Below are positions 42,949-51,990 of a DNA stretch of 64,000 nt, one piece after another. The notes under the pieces are model-generated. The model was not told the origin of the DNA. It saw nothing but the letters and a program-made list of their open reading frames with translations, and did not search any database. Origin of the DNA: Acanthosepion esculentum (taxonomy: Eukaryota; Mollusca; Cephalopoda; Sepiida; Sepiidae); NCBI GenBank assembly GCA_964036315.1, contig OZ038482.1, forward strand, positions 15,632,382-15,696,381, given 5' to 3'. Within the stretch, counting starts at the first letter, position 1. Each line of letters begins with the position of its first letter. The translations under genes were made by a program, and so were the position numbers.

Positions 42949-42955
<7 letters not shown>
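41908..42955 (+). mobile_element. Penelope-like element, 5'-truncated copy
   Basis: It starts directly after a short (TA)n (41908-41930), runs through the 207-codon frame below and has about 380 bp of AT-rich 3' UTR (ATAAATAATTTTAAATAATG, ACATTTACTTGGTTTATAAA) that is also recognisable at 48262-48583. It ends in the (TA)n into which mariner B is inserted. The RT domain is absent. Confidence 0.75.
41949..42572 (+). CDS. PLE C-terminal GIY-YIG endonuclease domain (partial ORF)
   Basis: 207 codons from an ATG that is probably internal to the original ORF. A Cys-rich linker (C65, C67, C73, C79, C80) is followed by VVYQC (84-88), YIG (102-104, in KIYIGCTSHEFKKRF), Arg113, and CPLCIHEKLYI with Glu172. 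This is the order of the GIY-YIG nuclease that in Penelope-like elements nicks target DNA for reverse transcription. All candidate catalytic residues are present, unlike the other fragments here. The upstream RT is missing and no promoter is evident, so expression is unlikely. Confidence 0.75.
   Translation: MVLPLHSDNHVSEMEAKAPEFNFVIKPKTLVPFPNILNKHLYQNQKIVDKEKIQTTTNEGKQKLCNCRNPQNCPLQNKCCMESVVYQCNISSIENPENIKIYIGCTSHEFKKRFNQHQCSFRINKYKSQTSLSKYFWHLKESNKTHTVKWKIIRRARICRSLNDPCPLCIHEKLYITKFIKNKNLLNQRNEIAILCRHCQKFSLNNL

Positions 42956-43018
<63 letters not shown>
42955..43018. repeat. (TA)n microsatellite interrupted by mariner B
   Basis: TA run that ends at the mariner terminal repeat. A short TA run resumes on the far side (44278-44294). 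Confidence 0.95.
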
Positions 43019-43022
<4 letters not shown>

Positions 43023-44279
43023 GTCATCCTATAAGTTCTGTCCGAATTTTAACTTTTTATTAAAATGAACGAAATTTAAAGAGTATTTTATAATGTCTAA
43101 TGGAGCTGAACATTATTTTTATGTTTAGTTGCATTTAAACTGATCAAATCTTATTTCAGAGAACAATAAAATTAAATTTTGTTTGATTAAAACCCTGCTA
43201 ACATGGAAGTACCCAAGAATCATTTGAGGCACATAATGCTTTATGAGTTCAAGAAAGGAAACTCAGCAGCCGAAGCGGATAGAAACATTCACTCAGTTTA
43301 TGGAGAGGAATGTGTGAATGAAAGAACTTGCAGAAGTTGGTTTACAAAATTCAGAGGTGGAGATTTCACCCTTGAAGATGAAGATCGAACCGGACATCCA
43401 GTTGAGTTTGATGAAAAGCTTCTTGAAGCAGCCCTTGAAGAAAATCCTGCTTTATCAGTTGAGGAATTGGCAGTGGTTCTCAGTTCAAACCATACAACTG
43501 TTCATCTTCAACAACTTGGAAAAGTTTCTAAACTAAATGAATTGTCTGAAAACAACCTCAAATCCCGAGTTGACATCTGCTCTTCTCTCCATTCTCGCCA
43601 ACTTGTTTCACCTTTTTTGGATAGACTTGTGACTGGAGACGAAAAATGGATCTTTTATCGAAATGTTAAGCGTCGTAGACAGTGGCTAGGTAAAGGGGAA
43701 GGACCCCAGCCACAGCCGAGAAGGGAACTTCATGGGCAAAAGGTTCTTCTTTCAATCTGGTGGGATTGCCAAGGAATAATCCACTTTGAATTCTTACCAC
43801 CTAATGCAACAATTAATGCTCAAATATACTGTCAGCAATTAGTGTTTGAACCAAGCTTTGAGGAAAAAAGACCTGCTCTAGTGAATCGAAAACGGGTGAT
43901 GTTTCATCAGGACAATGCGCGACCACACACAGCAAGAATCACGTCACAAAAGATCAAAGAATTTGGTTGGGAGAAAATTCCTTATCCACCTTATTCCGAT
44001 CTTGCTCCTTCAGACTACCATTTGTTTCGTAGCTTACAGAATCATTTGGAAGAGACAGCTTTTGTAACACAGGAAGAGGTTAAAACTGACATTTGTGAGT
44101 TCTTCGAATCAAAGCCAAAAGAATTTTACAGTAATGGAATTAGTAAGCTTGTTAATAGATGGAAGGAATCATAGATAATCAGGGAAAATACATTGTTGAT
44201 TGAATCTGTAATTAAATGTAACATTTGATCACTTGTTTTCTTTATTCAAAATTCGGACAGAACTTATGGGATGACCTGA
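43019..44279 (+). mobile_element. mariner element B
   Basis: The terminal inverted repeats read AGGTCATCCTATAAGTTCTG and, from the other end, AGGTCATCCCATAAGTTCTG, both continuing TCCGAATTTT. The element is about 1.26 kb and sits inside a (TA)n tract. It shares AAGTTCTGTCCG with mariner A. Confidence 0.95.
43203..44174 (+). CDS. mariner B transposase, open but with lost motifs
   Basis: 323 codons (usual about 345) open from MEVPKNHLRHIMLYEFKKGN to KLVNRWKES. The N-terminal helix-turn-helix region includes GNSAAEADRNI and NERTCRSWFTKFRGGDF. Catalytic Asp residues are D146 (TGDEKW), D237 (HQDNARPH) and D271 (PSDYHLF). Only 33 residues separate D237 and D271 because the usual YSPDLAPSD is YSDLAPSD. 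The WVPHEL-type linker motif is missing (LGKVSKLNELSENNL). So although open, it has probably lost activity. It belongs to the DD34D mariner group. Confidence 0.85.
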   Translation: MEVPKNHLRHIMLYEFKKGNSAAEADRNIHSVYGEECVNERTCRSWFTKFRGGDFTLEDEDRTGHPVEFDEKLLEAALEENPALSVEELAVVLSSNHTTVHLQQLGKVSKLNELSENNLKSRVDICSSLHSRQLVSPFLDRLVTGDEKWIFYRNVKRRRQWLGKGEGPQPQPRRELHGQKVLLSIWWDCQGIIHFEFLPPNATINAQIYCQQLVFEPSFEEKRPALVNRKRVMFHQDNARPHTARITSQKIKEFGWEKIPYPPYSDLAPSDYHLFRSLQNHLEETAFVTQEEVKTDICEFFESKPKEFYSNGISKLVNRWKES

Positions 44280-44320
44280 TATATATATATATAATAAAAA
44301 GAGCTCAAACACTAATATTC

Positions 44321-44371
44321 CATGTTTATAATTTATTACATTGGAATCGTAATCACGATCCAATTCATCAG
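44321..44371 (-). ncRNA. Hammerhead-like core, second copy of the 21.7-kb type
   Basis: On the minus strand CUGAUGA (44365-44371) is followed by a long hairpin AUUGGAUCG...CGAUUCCAAU, then GUAAUAAAUUAUAAACAUGGA. The last part matches GAAAUAAAUUAUUACAUGGA at 21.74 kb. The GAAA is GUAA here, so this copy should be inactive. The hairpin has a different sequence at the same place. Confidence 0.5.
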
Positions 44372-44589
44372 ACCTACAAATTCAAAAAGAAATCGGAATA
44401 ATATAACTCCGGGCATAAAAAACAAAATTTTAGTGAGAGTGTATGTGTGGGGGAGGGAAACAAGTTTGAGAGGGAGATGTATGAAAGCTCTAGAGAGGGG
44501 TGTAACAGAAGAAAGAACAGGAAGGCCTAAAGGTGAAGGTGGGGGTTAAAATTTAACAGAGAGAAGTTCTATCCTCAAATTATATACAA

Positions 44590-44591
<2 letters not shown>

Positions 44592-44676
<85 letters not shown>

Positions 44677-44702
44677 AACACACAGACAGACAGACAGACA
44701 GA
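44592..44702. repeat. (TA)n(GA)n and (CAGA)n microsatellites
   Basis: TA 44592-44643, GA 44644-44673, CAGA 44681-44701. 44380-44590 is unassigned. Confidence 0.95.
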
Positions 44703-45660
44703 AAGCCTAATCATTTCGCAATGAATAGTTTCACGCCTCCAGCTATCCGACCATATATATTACTCATGCAGAAATAACTGGTCTTAACCTGGTTTTTAAA
44801 TCTATCAAGCGAATGTACTCACAGGAGTTAAATTCGTATCAATTACTTTAAAAAGATCCTGACAATCTTTATTTGGTGGATTTATGTTGATTCTATAAGA
44901 ACTGTTGTCTGGGTTTTATAGATATCTAAAATGAATATAAATTCCATGAGTTCAATAGATATTTACTTTAAAAAGATTCTGACAATATTCTACTCATCTG
45001 GCAATGCTGATTCTTTCAGAAGTGTTGCTTAAAAGCAATTAAGCAATAATTCTGTTTTGCCTTTAAAAATTTTGGATAAACAAATATAAACGAATATAGG
45101 ACCTAAAATGAAATTCTGTGGGAAAATAAATTTTTTTTTATTATTTAAAAAGAAAAGAAAGAGAACTCTGTACTAATTTATATAATTACTATATGTGAAT
45201 TCATTTTAATAGTGAAATTATTTTTCCAGTATTAGTTGAATCATTAATTCTTATTCATATCTTTTCCAAGAGCGTTTTTCGGAACTGAAGTTAGATTATC
45301 ACAGTGGATTTAATTACTGCAATTATGGCGCTTATAATTTATGCGGTGTTACTAAAAAGATGTCCCCGTTTTGCAATTTAGCCGGAAATATCGGTTTTTG
45401 ACTCGAGGACTTGTCTGGTATATGACATCCATATTAGGACATAAACTTAACTTACAGCACTAGTGAATGAGTCTGTAAAATGAAACTTGCAAGCCATCAC
45501 TCTAACCAAGGAAAGTTTAGATTAACCAGGTCCAACGCTAAATAAGCGACGTACAATGTAGTAATGTCATGTTTGATGAGATAACATTCCAACCCATATA
45601 GCCTTCTCATTTCACGCACAAAGTAAATGTCATTTTACTGATAAACATTACATAGCTAAT
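44703..45660. other. Unassigned sequence
   Basis: AT-rich with no recognisable feature. ACTTTAAAAAGAT(C/T)CTGACA occurs twice (44845, 44964). Confidence 0.5.
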
Positions 45661-45664
45661 ATAG

Positions 45665-46289
45665 CTATATAGTGATTTTCCAAGCGTATCTTAGATGTGG
45701 CACAAGACCGAAAATATCAGGCACCCAGTGACGATCAAACTCACTACTCAGTCGCCATTTGTTCTAGCGAGAGAAGCTTTCTAACCACTACACCGCCTCG
45801 AGATTCCACAGCTATATAACTATATAGTGATTTTCCATGCGTATCTTAGATGTGGCACGAGGCCGAAAATATTGGGCACCCAGTGAGGATCAAACTCACT
45901 ATTCAGCCGTACTTGTTCTAGCGAGACAAGCTTGCTAACCCTTACACCGCCTCGAGGTGCCAGAGCTATATAACTATATAGTGATTTTCCATGCGTATCT
46001 TTGATGTGGCACGAGGCCGAAAATATTGGGCACCCAGTGAGGATCAAACTCACTACTCAGCCGTACTTGTTCTAGCGAGACAAGCTTGCTAACCCTTACA
46101 CCGCCTCGAGGTGCCAGAGCTATATAACTATATAGTGATTTTCCATGCGTATCTTAGATGTGGCACGAGGCCGAAAATATTGGGCACCCAGTGAGGATCA
46201 AACTCACTACTCAGCTGTACTTGTTCTAGCGAGACAAGCTTGCTAAACATTACACCGCCTCGAGGTGCCACAGCTATATAACTATATAT
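45665..46289 (-). mobile_element. tRNA-like SINE tetramer, 154-bp units
   Basis: Four units start at about 45665, 45820, 45974 and 46128. Each, read on the minus strand, contains GAGGCGGTGTAAGGGTTAGC (A-box-like), GAGTAGTGAGTTTGATCCTC (B-box-like) and the body GGCCTCGTGCCACATCTAAG. Units 2-4 are nearly identical and unit 1 is more diverged. They are joined by CTATATAACTATATAG. Confidence 0.8.
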
Positions 46290-46934
46290 ACATAATGCTT
46301 TTTTCTTTAAATGGATTACCTGTAGATAAAGTGTATCACTTACCTGTCGTTTCTTTTCTTTTATTCAGTGTTTCAACAAATAGTCATCCCGTGAAAATAA
46401 TTAGGAAACAAATGTTTCACTTGTTTATTGTCCTTTTGTCGTGATTGTTGTCTTCGCCTATTGAAAACCGAGTCGTTACTATGCAGTGAATTTGTAAGAA
46501 AGACGGAGCAGCTGAACGTTAAAAATATTTGATTCATAATCAGCGTCATTCATATCACATAAAATGACTGCGCAGAATTTTTTTCAAGAAGAAAATAACA
46601 AGTTTATCCTTTACTGAGATAAGCATTTCTCCTTTAATCAGATTCTTACGTTCGTTAAGGGAAAATGATTCGAATATAAATGTCTCCTGTCGTCAGATTA
46701 ACAAGATTATTGTCAGCGTCAATTCCTGCGAAGAGAAGAAACGGATATTAATTCCATTTCTTTGCTGTCGCTGTTTAATTAAGAAACGATTATTTCAGCG
46801 GGAAAATACGTTTTAGACTCCAATGCGGAATCGTTCTACAATGGATCGTATAGATATATATCCGAAATAAAAATACATATGAAAAAAACGTTAACACACA
46901 CACTCACAAACGCATACCTACATACGCGCACACA

Positions 46935-46935
<1 letters not shown>
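46290..46935. other. Unassigned sequence, short CA-rich patch
   Basis: No recognisable feature. ACACACACACTCACAAACGC near 46892. Confidence 0.5.
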
Positions 46936-46973
<38 letters not shown>

Positions 46974-46980
<7 letters not shown>

Positions 46981-47273
46981 ATTAATAGATTTAAAATATG
47001 GTTTTACCGCTACACAGTGATGACCATGTTTCAGAAATGGAAGCTAAAGCCCCTGAATTTAATTTTGTTATTAAACCAAAGACATTAGTTCCATTTCCTC
47101 ATCAAGCGAATTTTGGAGTAACTTACTTTTTAAAATTTACGGTTGTTAACGGCACAGGAAAGATTCATAGTTTGAGGGTTTCCAAGGTTACCGATAAATC
47201 CATTCATCTAGACAAGGGGTGGTAGAGGGTTCAATTTTTAATTTTCGTTGTCTCAGTTAATAGTTACATTTGA
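46974..47273 (+). repeat. Foldback left arm
   Basis: ATTATAAATTAATAGATTTA to CAGTTAATAGTTACATTTGA. The open frame 46998-47225 (MVLPLHSDDHVSEMEAKAPE to SVTD-like end, stop TAG) shares its first about 34 residues with the PLE frame at 41949, then diverges (HQANFGVTYFLKFTVVNGTG). Confidence 0.9.
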
Positions 47274-48262
47274 GTTTATTAAATTAGTGAAATAATTTAA
47301 CCACCTTTATACATTTATAATACTAAGTTTATTAAATTAGTGAAATAATTTAACCACCTTTATACATTTATAATACTAAGTTTATTAAATTAGTGAAATA
47401 ATTTAACCACCTTTATACATTTATAATACTAAGTTTATTAAATTAGTGAAATAATTTAACCACCTTTATACATTTATAATACTAAGTTTATTAAATTAGT
47501 GAAATAATTTAACCACCTTTATACATTTATAATACTAAGTTTATTAAATTAGTGAAATAATTTAACCACCTTTATACATTTATAATACTAAGTTTATTAA
47601 ATTAGTGAAATAATTTAACCACCTTTATACATTTATAATACTAAGTTTATTAAATTAGTGAAATAATTTAACCACCTTTATACATTTATAATACTAAGTT
47701 TATTAAATTAGTGAAATAATTTAACCACCTTTATACATTTATAATACTAAGTTTATTAAATTAGTGAAATAATTTAACCACCTTTATACATTTATAATAC
47801 TAAGTTTATTAAATTAGTGAAATAATTTAACCACCTTTATACATTTATAATACTAAGTTTATTAAATTAGTGAAATAATTTAACCACCTTTATACATTTA
47901 TAATACTAAGTTTATTAAATTAGTGAAATAATTTAACCACCTTTATACATTTATAATACTAAGTTTATTAAATTAGTGAAATAATTTAACCACCTTTATA
48001 CATTTATAATACTAAGTTTATTAAATTAGTGAAATAATTTAACCACCTTTATACATTTATAATACTAAGTTTATTAAATTAGTGAAATAATTTAACCACC
48101 TTTATACATTTATAATACTAAGTTTATTAAATTAGTGAAATAATTTAACCACCTTTATACATTTATAATACTAAGTTTATTAAATTAGTGAAATAATTTA
48201 ACCACCTTTATACATTTATAATACTAAGTTTATTAAATTAGTGAAATAATTTAACCACCTTT
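47274..48262 (+). repeat. 53-bp minisatellite, 18 full units plus a partial
   Basis: GTTTATTAAATTAGTGAAAT, AATTTAACCACCTTTATACA, TTTATAATACTAA is repeated head to tail from 47274 with a constant period of 53. I see no difference between units. The 19th unit breaks after CCACCTTT at about 48262. Confidence 0.98.
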
Positions 48263-48583
48263 GCCGTCATTGTCATAAAGTTTACATAAAATAAAATAAA
48301 ATAAAATAATACTCGATAAGAATAAATAATTTTAAATACTGTAAGTAATCCTAATACATTTACTTGGTTTTTAACTAGAAGTATAGTATATCAAATATTA
48401 AAAATAACTTTTTAGAAAGGTGGATAAAACATATTCTAACTTAAAAAATCTTTAAATATACAAATAGAAATAATACCATAAGAATTTTTGCCGTTAGAAA
48501 TAAACCCAGATGACATGAATTTAGCGGATGTCAGAATTTGTTAAAAGATACATCCCTACCCATCCCTAAACATAACCCCGCTT
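48262..48583 (+). repeat. PLE 3'-UTR-like segment
   Basis: TTTGCCGTCATTGTCATAAA parallels TTATGTCGTCATTGCCAAAA at the end of the PLE frame (42532). AATAAATAATTTTAAATACT and ACATTTACTTGGTTTTTAAC parallel the PLE 3' UTR. It contains (AAAAT)n. Confidence 0.7.
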
Positions 48584-48883
48584 TCAAATGTAACTATTAA
48601 CTGAGACAACGAAAATTAAAAATTGAACCCTCTACCACCCCTTGTCTAGATGAATGGATTTATCGGTAACCTTGGAAACCCTCAAACTATGAATCTTTCC
48701 TGTGCCGTTAACAACCGTAAATTTTAAAAAGTAAGTTACTCCAAAATTCGCTTGATGAGGAAATGGAACTAATGTCTTTGGTTTAATAACAAAATTAAAT
48801 TCAGGGGCTTTAGCTTCCATTTCTGAAACATGGTCATCACTGTGCAGCGGTAAAACCATATTTTAAATCTATTAATTTATAAT
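48584..48883 (-). repeat. Foldback right arm
   Basis: Reverse complement of the left arm, with the same 75-codon frame on the minus strand (48632-48859). 48884-48995 is unassigned. Confidence 0.9.
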
Positions 48884-48988
48884 ATTAATGCTCTGTAAAT
48901 TTAAATTTACATAGAGCACTATTGTGTAAAAATAAAAATATCTATAAGAACACCGGATTTTATATCTTACTGTTCTTTCCTTTTTATT

Positions 48989-49021
<33 letters not shown>

Positions 49022-49142
49022 GTATAATTAGTTGTATGGATATTAGTTTGTAAACCTGGGTTTCACGCTTATGTGATCATCAGACAAACTTTGTCTGGTG
49101 ATCGAAAAAGCGGTGTTACAAACTAATATCCATACAAATAAT

Positions 49143-49145
<3 letters not shown>
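49022..49145. repeat. Inverted repeat with hammerhead-like arm
   Basis: Left arm AATTAGTTGTATGGATATTA GTTTGTAA and right arm TTACAAACTAATATCCATAC AAATAATT pair across about 45 bp of partly complementary sequence. (TA)n lies on both sides (48996-49020, 49142-49167). Confidence 0.85.
49045..49090 (-). ncRNA. Hammerhead-ribozyme-like motif
   Basis: Minus strand: AGUUUGU (49090-49084), CUGAUGA (49083-49077), UCAC-AUAA-GCGU, GAAAC (49064-49060), CCAGGUUU, ACAAACU (49051-49045). AGUUUGU and ACAAACU form a perfect 7-bp stem I and the core bases are all present. Stem II is weak: U-U, C-G, A-C, C-G. Stem III would need a mismatch. The opposite arm holds a decayed copy (CUGGUGA). Confidence 0.6.
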
Positions 49146-49203
<58 letters not shown>

Positions 49204-49319
49204 ATGTATGTATGTATAGCATAATGAGAAGCTACGTATACTTTCTTGATATGTATATAATATAGAGAAAACAACTGAAAAGTTTCAAATTAAAAAAATT
49301 GAATGTTCTTTTGTGAAAG

Positions 49320-49390
<71 letters not shown>
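49142..49390. repeat. (TA)n(TG)n(TATG)n and (TA)n microsatellites
   Basis: TA 49142-49167, TG and TATG to about 49217, and TA at 49323-49389. Confidence 0.95.
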
Positions 49391-49392
<2 letters not shown>

Positions 49393-49490
49393 AAATATAG
49401 TCTTAAGATGTGCTATATTTCTGGGATAAAGTGATCAATATCACAGATAGAGCATGTGTAAATATAAAAGTGAACATAGAAGTCAACACG

Positions 49491-49606
49491 TAGAGGCGAC
49501 AGTCTGTTTGATGCTAGATGCAATCGTCAGGCCAGTTTGATGCTAGATGCAATCGTCAGGCCTGATGATTGCATCTAGCATGAAACAGACTGTCGCCTCT
49601 AAGGGA
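49491..49606. repeat. Inverted repeat with hammerhead-like sequence
   Basis: The left arm TAGAGGCGACAGTCTGTTTG and ATGCTAGATGCAATCGTCAG GCC is followed by a direct duplicate of ATGCTAGATGCAATCGTCAG. The right arm is GGCCTGATGATTGCATCTAG CATGAAACAGACTGTCGCCTCTA, read in two pieces of at most 20 bases each. Confidence 0.9.
49558..49598 (+). ncRNA. Hammerhead-ribozyme-like motif, best core
   Basis: AGGC (49558-49561), CUGAUGA (49562-49568), U-UGC-AUCUA-GCA-U (49569-49581), GAAAC (49582-49586), AGACU, GUC (49592-49594), GCCU (49595-49598). AGGC and GCCU form stem I, UGC and GCA stem II behind a U-U pair, and AC and GU a 2-bp stem III. The predicted cleavage follows GUC. All core bases are intact. 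The copies in the left arm have CUGACGA and CAAAC, so G12 is lost there. Confidence 0.6.
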
Positions 49607-49750
49607 AGGAGGGAGAACATACGAGCATAAAAGCTAATATAAATGATTCCAATGGATAAATGGAAAACTTCACTCACATACCTTCTAAAAGACAGATATA
49701 TGGAGAGAGAATGCGAAGAGGGACGGTTGATGTAACTTAATATACATCGC

Positions 49751-49755
<5 letters not shown>

Positions 49756-49800
<45 letters not shown>
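49756..49800. repeat. (TA)n microsatellite
   Basis: TA run at the 3' end of the following minus-strand LINE copy. Confidence 0.95.
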
Positions 49801-49804
<4 letters not shown>

Positions 49805-50540
49805 GCTTTTCAACCCAGGCAAGGCTGGAAGCCACTAGCTCGCTAGGGGTTACAGAGGATTTGGAGCGAGAGCAGATAGGAATGTTAGAGGAAAGGATGT
49901 GGAGAAGGATAGAGGTTAGATCAAGGCAACTGGAGATGTCGATTGACGTTACACTTGAATAGTTGGAGATCATAGTCATCAGGGAAACAGGAATGAGGAA
50001 GGGAGTTCCATAGGCGTGAGGTGCGAGATATGAAACTATTGGAGTAGAAGAGACGTCTACTTTTAACAGTTTCAACAGTGAAAGGGTGGGAACGGGATGC
50101 TAGCCTCTTAGGACGCTTGAATTCATGGAGCCTGGGAACCAGCGATAGCATCTCATCGGATCAATTACCATGGAAGTATTTATAAAAGAGACAGAGAGAG
50201 GCGACGGTGCCTCTGTGAGAGAGACTGCAGACGAGAAGCCAGATCAGAGCCAATTACATTGCATACCCTTCTCTGGATCTTATCAAGAAACTTGAGGCAA
50301 ACAGAAGGGGGTCCAGACCATATATGGCAGCAATACTCCATGCAAGGGCGGATGGTTGATTTGTACATTTGGAGGATCTATTCCGGGGAGAAGAATTTCC
50401 TGGCCCGGCACAGGGAGCCAACTTTCCTTGCGGTGGATGAAGCAATTGACTCAATGTATTTGTTCCATCTCAGGTCAGCAGACAGCGTGAGACCAAGAGA
50501 GGAGCTCTCGAGAAGTTGAGCTTCAGACATTCTAATGGGA
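49800..50540 (-). pseudogene. LINE 3' end, copy 3
   Basis: On the minus strand, in several frames: MYKSTIRPCMEYCCHIWSGP, LDKIQRRVCNVIGSDLASRL, then LVPRLHEFKRPKRLASRSHP, FTVETVKSRRLFYSNSFISR and TSRLWNSLPHSCFPDDYDLQ. The order is the same as at 2.6 and 32 kb, with frameshifts near 50150 and 50250. The RT is cut at about 50530. Confidence 0.8.
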
Positions 50541-50561
50541 TGCAGGGAAGTATCCCTCTGG

Positions 50562-50723
50562 TGTTCAATTTTCTATCTTGTGGTATATTATGTTGAATTT
50601 TCTCTCTTGTGGTATATTATGTAGAATTTTCTATCTTGTGATATATTATGTAGAATTTTCTCTCTTGTGATATATTATGTAGAATTTTCGATCTTGAGGT
50701 ATATTATGTTCAATTTTCTATCT
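50562..50723. repeat. 29-bp minisatellite, about 5.5 units
   Basis: GTTCAATTTTCTATCTTGTG GTATATTAT recurs with a T/A switch (GTTGAATT, GTAGAATT) and CTATCT/CTCTCT variation. Confidence 0.9.
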
Positions 50724-50729
50724 TGACGC

Positions 50730-51640
50730 TTTAAGATCTCTTTTCTGTCCGTGTATTTTCTTGTTATGGACGTTATATCTTGGTTATATTTGCACGAAGT
50801 TTTAGACACATTTGATTGGGAACAACCCCCACTTTTTCTCGTTCTGTGTTGAATTTACTTCGCGAAATAGTTTTATAATCATCTCAATTTTTCAATAGAG
50901 GGCTTTCTTGGGGCCATGCTTCCTTTTAATTACTTGAGCCGGACAAATCTTTAAGTCCTGCAAGCAATCTCATTTAACGATTGATTAATTTTTAATTTAA
51001 GTTTACGCTGGTATTTGCTTTAGAAATTCAAAATACAATATGAAACATCGATTTATTAATCAACATTGAATTATTTCCTAATTTTTTCTCGACTTGATTC
51101 GTAAAATATTCCATTAATTTAAATAATTTAATTTTGCTATATATTTGATGGAGCTATAATGTTCAATTATGAAACAAAAATTGTTTCGTGTCATATCTGT
51201 TATTTGTCTTTGGTTGGACATCTTCTAAATTCAGTGATGTCATCATTTTGGCCAGGGGAAACGTAATACACGTCACAATGTCTACTTCAAAAATGCTGCA
51301 GGTAAATATTGAATACCGAATTATAATTGTAGCAGAAATTCAGCATTCGCTTCTGTCTCCTTACATAACAACGAGAGTTAAAATTAATTGCGAAAATTAC
51401 TCCCGGTATGTGCTTGAAAAAATATCCACATATATACGGGATCTAATGACAAAGAAAGCAAGTATTTCACAGGGCAAACATTTATTTTTTCAACCCTCAT
51501 CTTTTGTCAATTAATTTATACCAGCGCATCTGTGTTAATGAGATATATCGAACTTTATGCAATGAAAAGTCATAATCAATATTTCACGAATGTCATGCTA
51601 CAGACTTATCGATCCACCATTCTAAAATCATTAACCGGTC
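50730..51640. other. Unassigned; one possible transposase scrap
   Basis: The 108-codon plus frame 51188-51514 includes RVKINCENYSRYVLEKI, which is faintly like the central region of Tc1/mariner-type transposases. Too weak to call. Confidence 0.25.
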
Positions 51641-51990
51641 ATGTTATTAGGTATACACATCTGATACTGGATTAGACTCCTTTTCTTTTAAGAACTGTCC
51701 CAATTCTTCTTGGCATTTCTTCAACGATGTTCTTGAATGACTCTTTTGAAATTTCGATCCATGCTTTTATAATAGAATGCTATAATTCTTCTAAATAGGC
51801 TGACTGCAGATTCATGATTCAAATCTTTCTTTACGCCACATCTCAAAGGTGTTCTATTAAACTGAGATCCGATGACCGTGGAGCCTACTTTAACACAGAA
51901 AACTCATTGCATTGTTCCATGAACCAATCTGTCACTATTTTTAATTCGGGACACAGTTTGTTGTCACGTTTCAGCAGTCTGAACAGTTGA
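51640..51990. repeat. Diverged DNA-transposon-type repeat
   Basis: GTGTTCTATTAAACTGAGAT, CCGATGACCGTGGAGCCTAC and AAACTCATTGCATTGTTCCA resemble a transposon-derived sequence I have seen widely in animal genomes. Superfamily not assigned. 52000-52480 has nothing recognised. Confidence 0.4.

Larger units (their letters stand above)
46974..48883. mobile_element. Foldback structure with PLE-derived arms and minisatellite loop
   Basis: The 300-bp inverted arms, 46974-47273 and 48584-48883, differ at one base in my comparison (47012 A against the complement of 48845). The loop holds 18 perfect 53-bp repeats and a 320-bp stretch that resembles the PLE 3' UTR. Both arms carry the same 75-codon frame. 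A (TA)n precedes the left arm. Confidence 0.9.

Noticed and set aside
46974..48883. CRISPR-like or phage-type array
   Set aside because: The 53-bp units are contiguous with no unique spacers, and the setting is eukaryotic.
51188..51514. Tc1/mariner-type fragment (RVKINCENYSRYVLEKI)
   Set aside because: Resemblance is limited to one faint block. No acidic triad motif is nearby.
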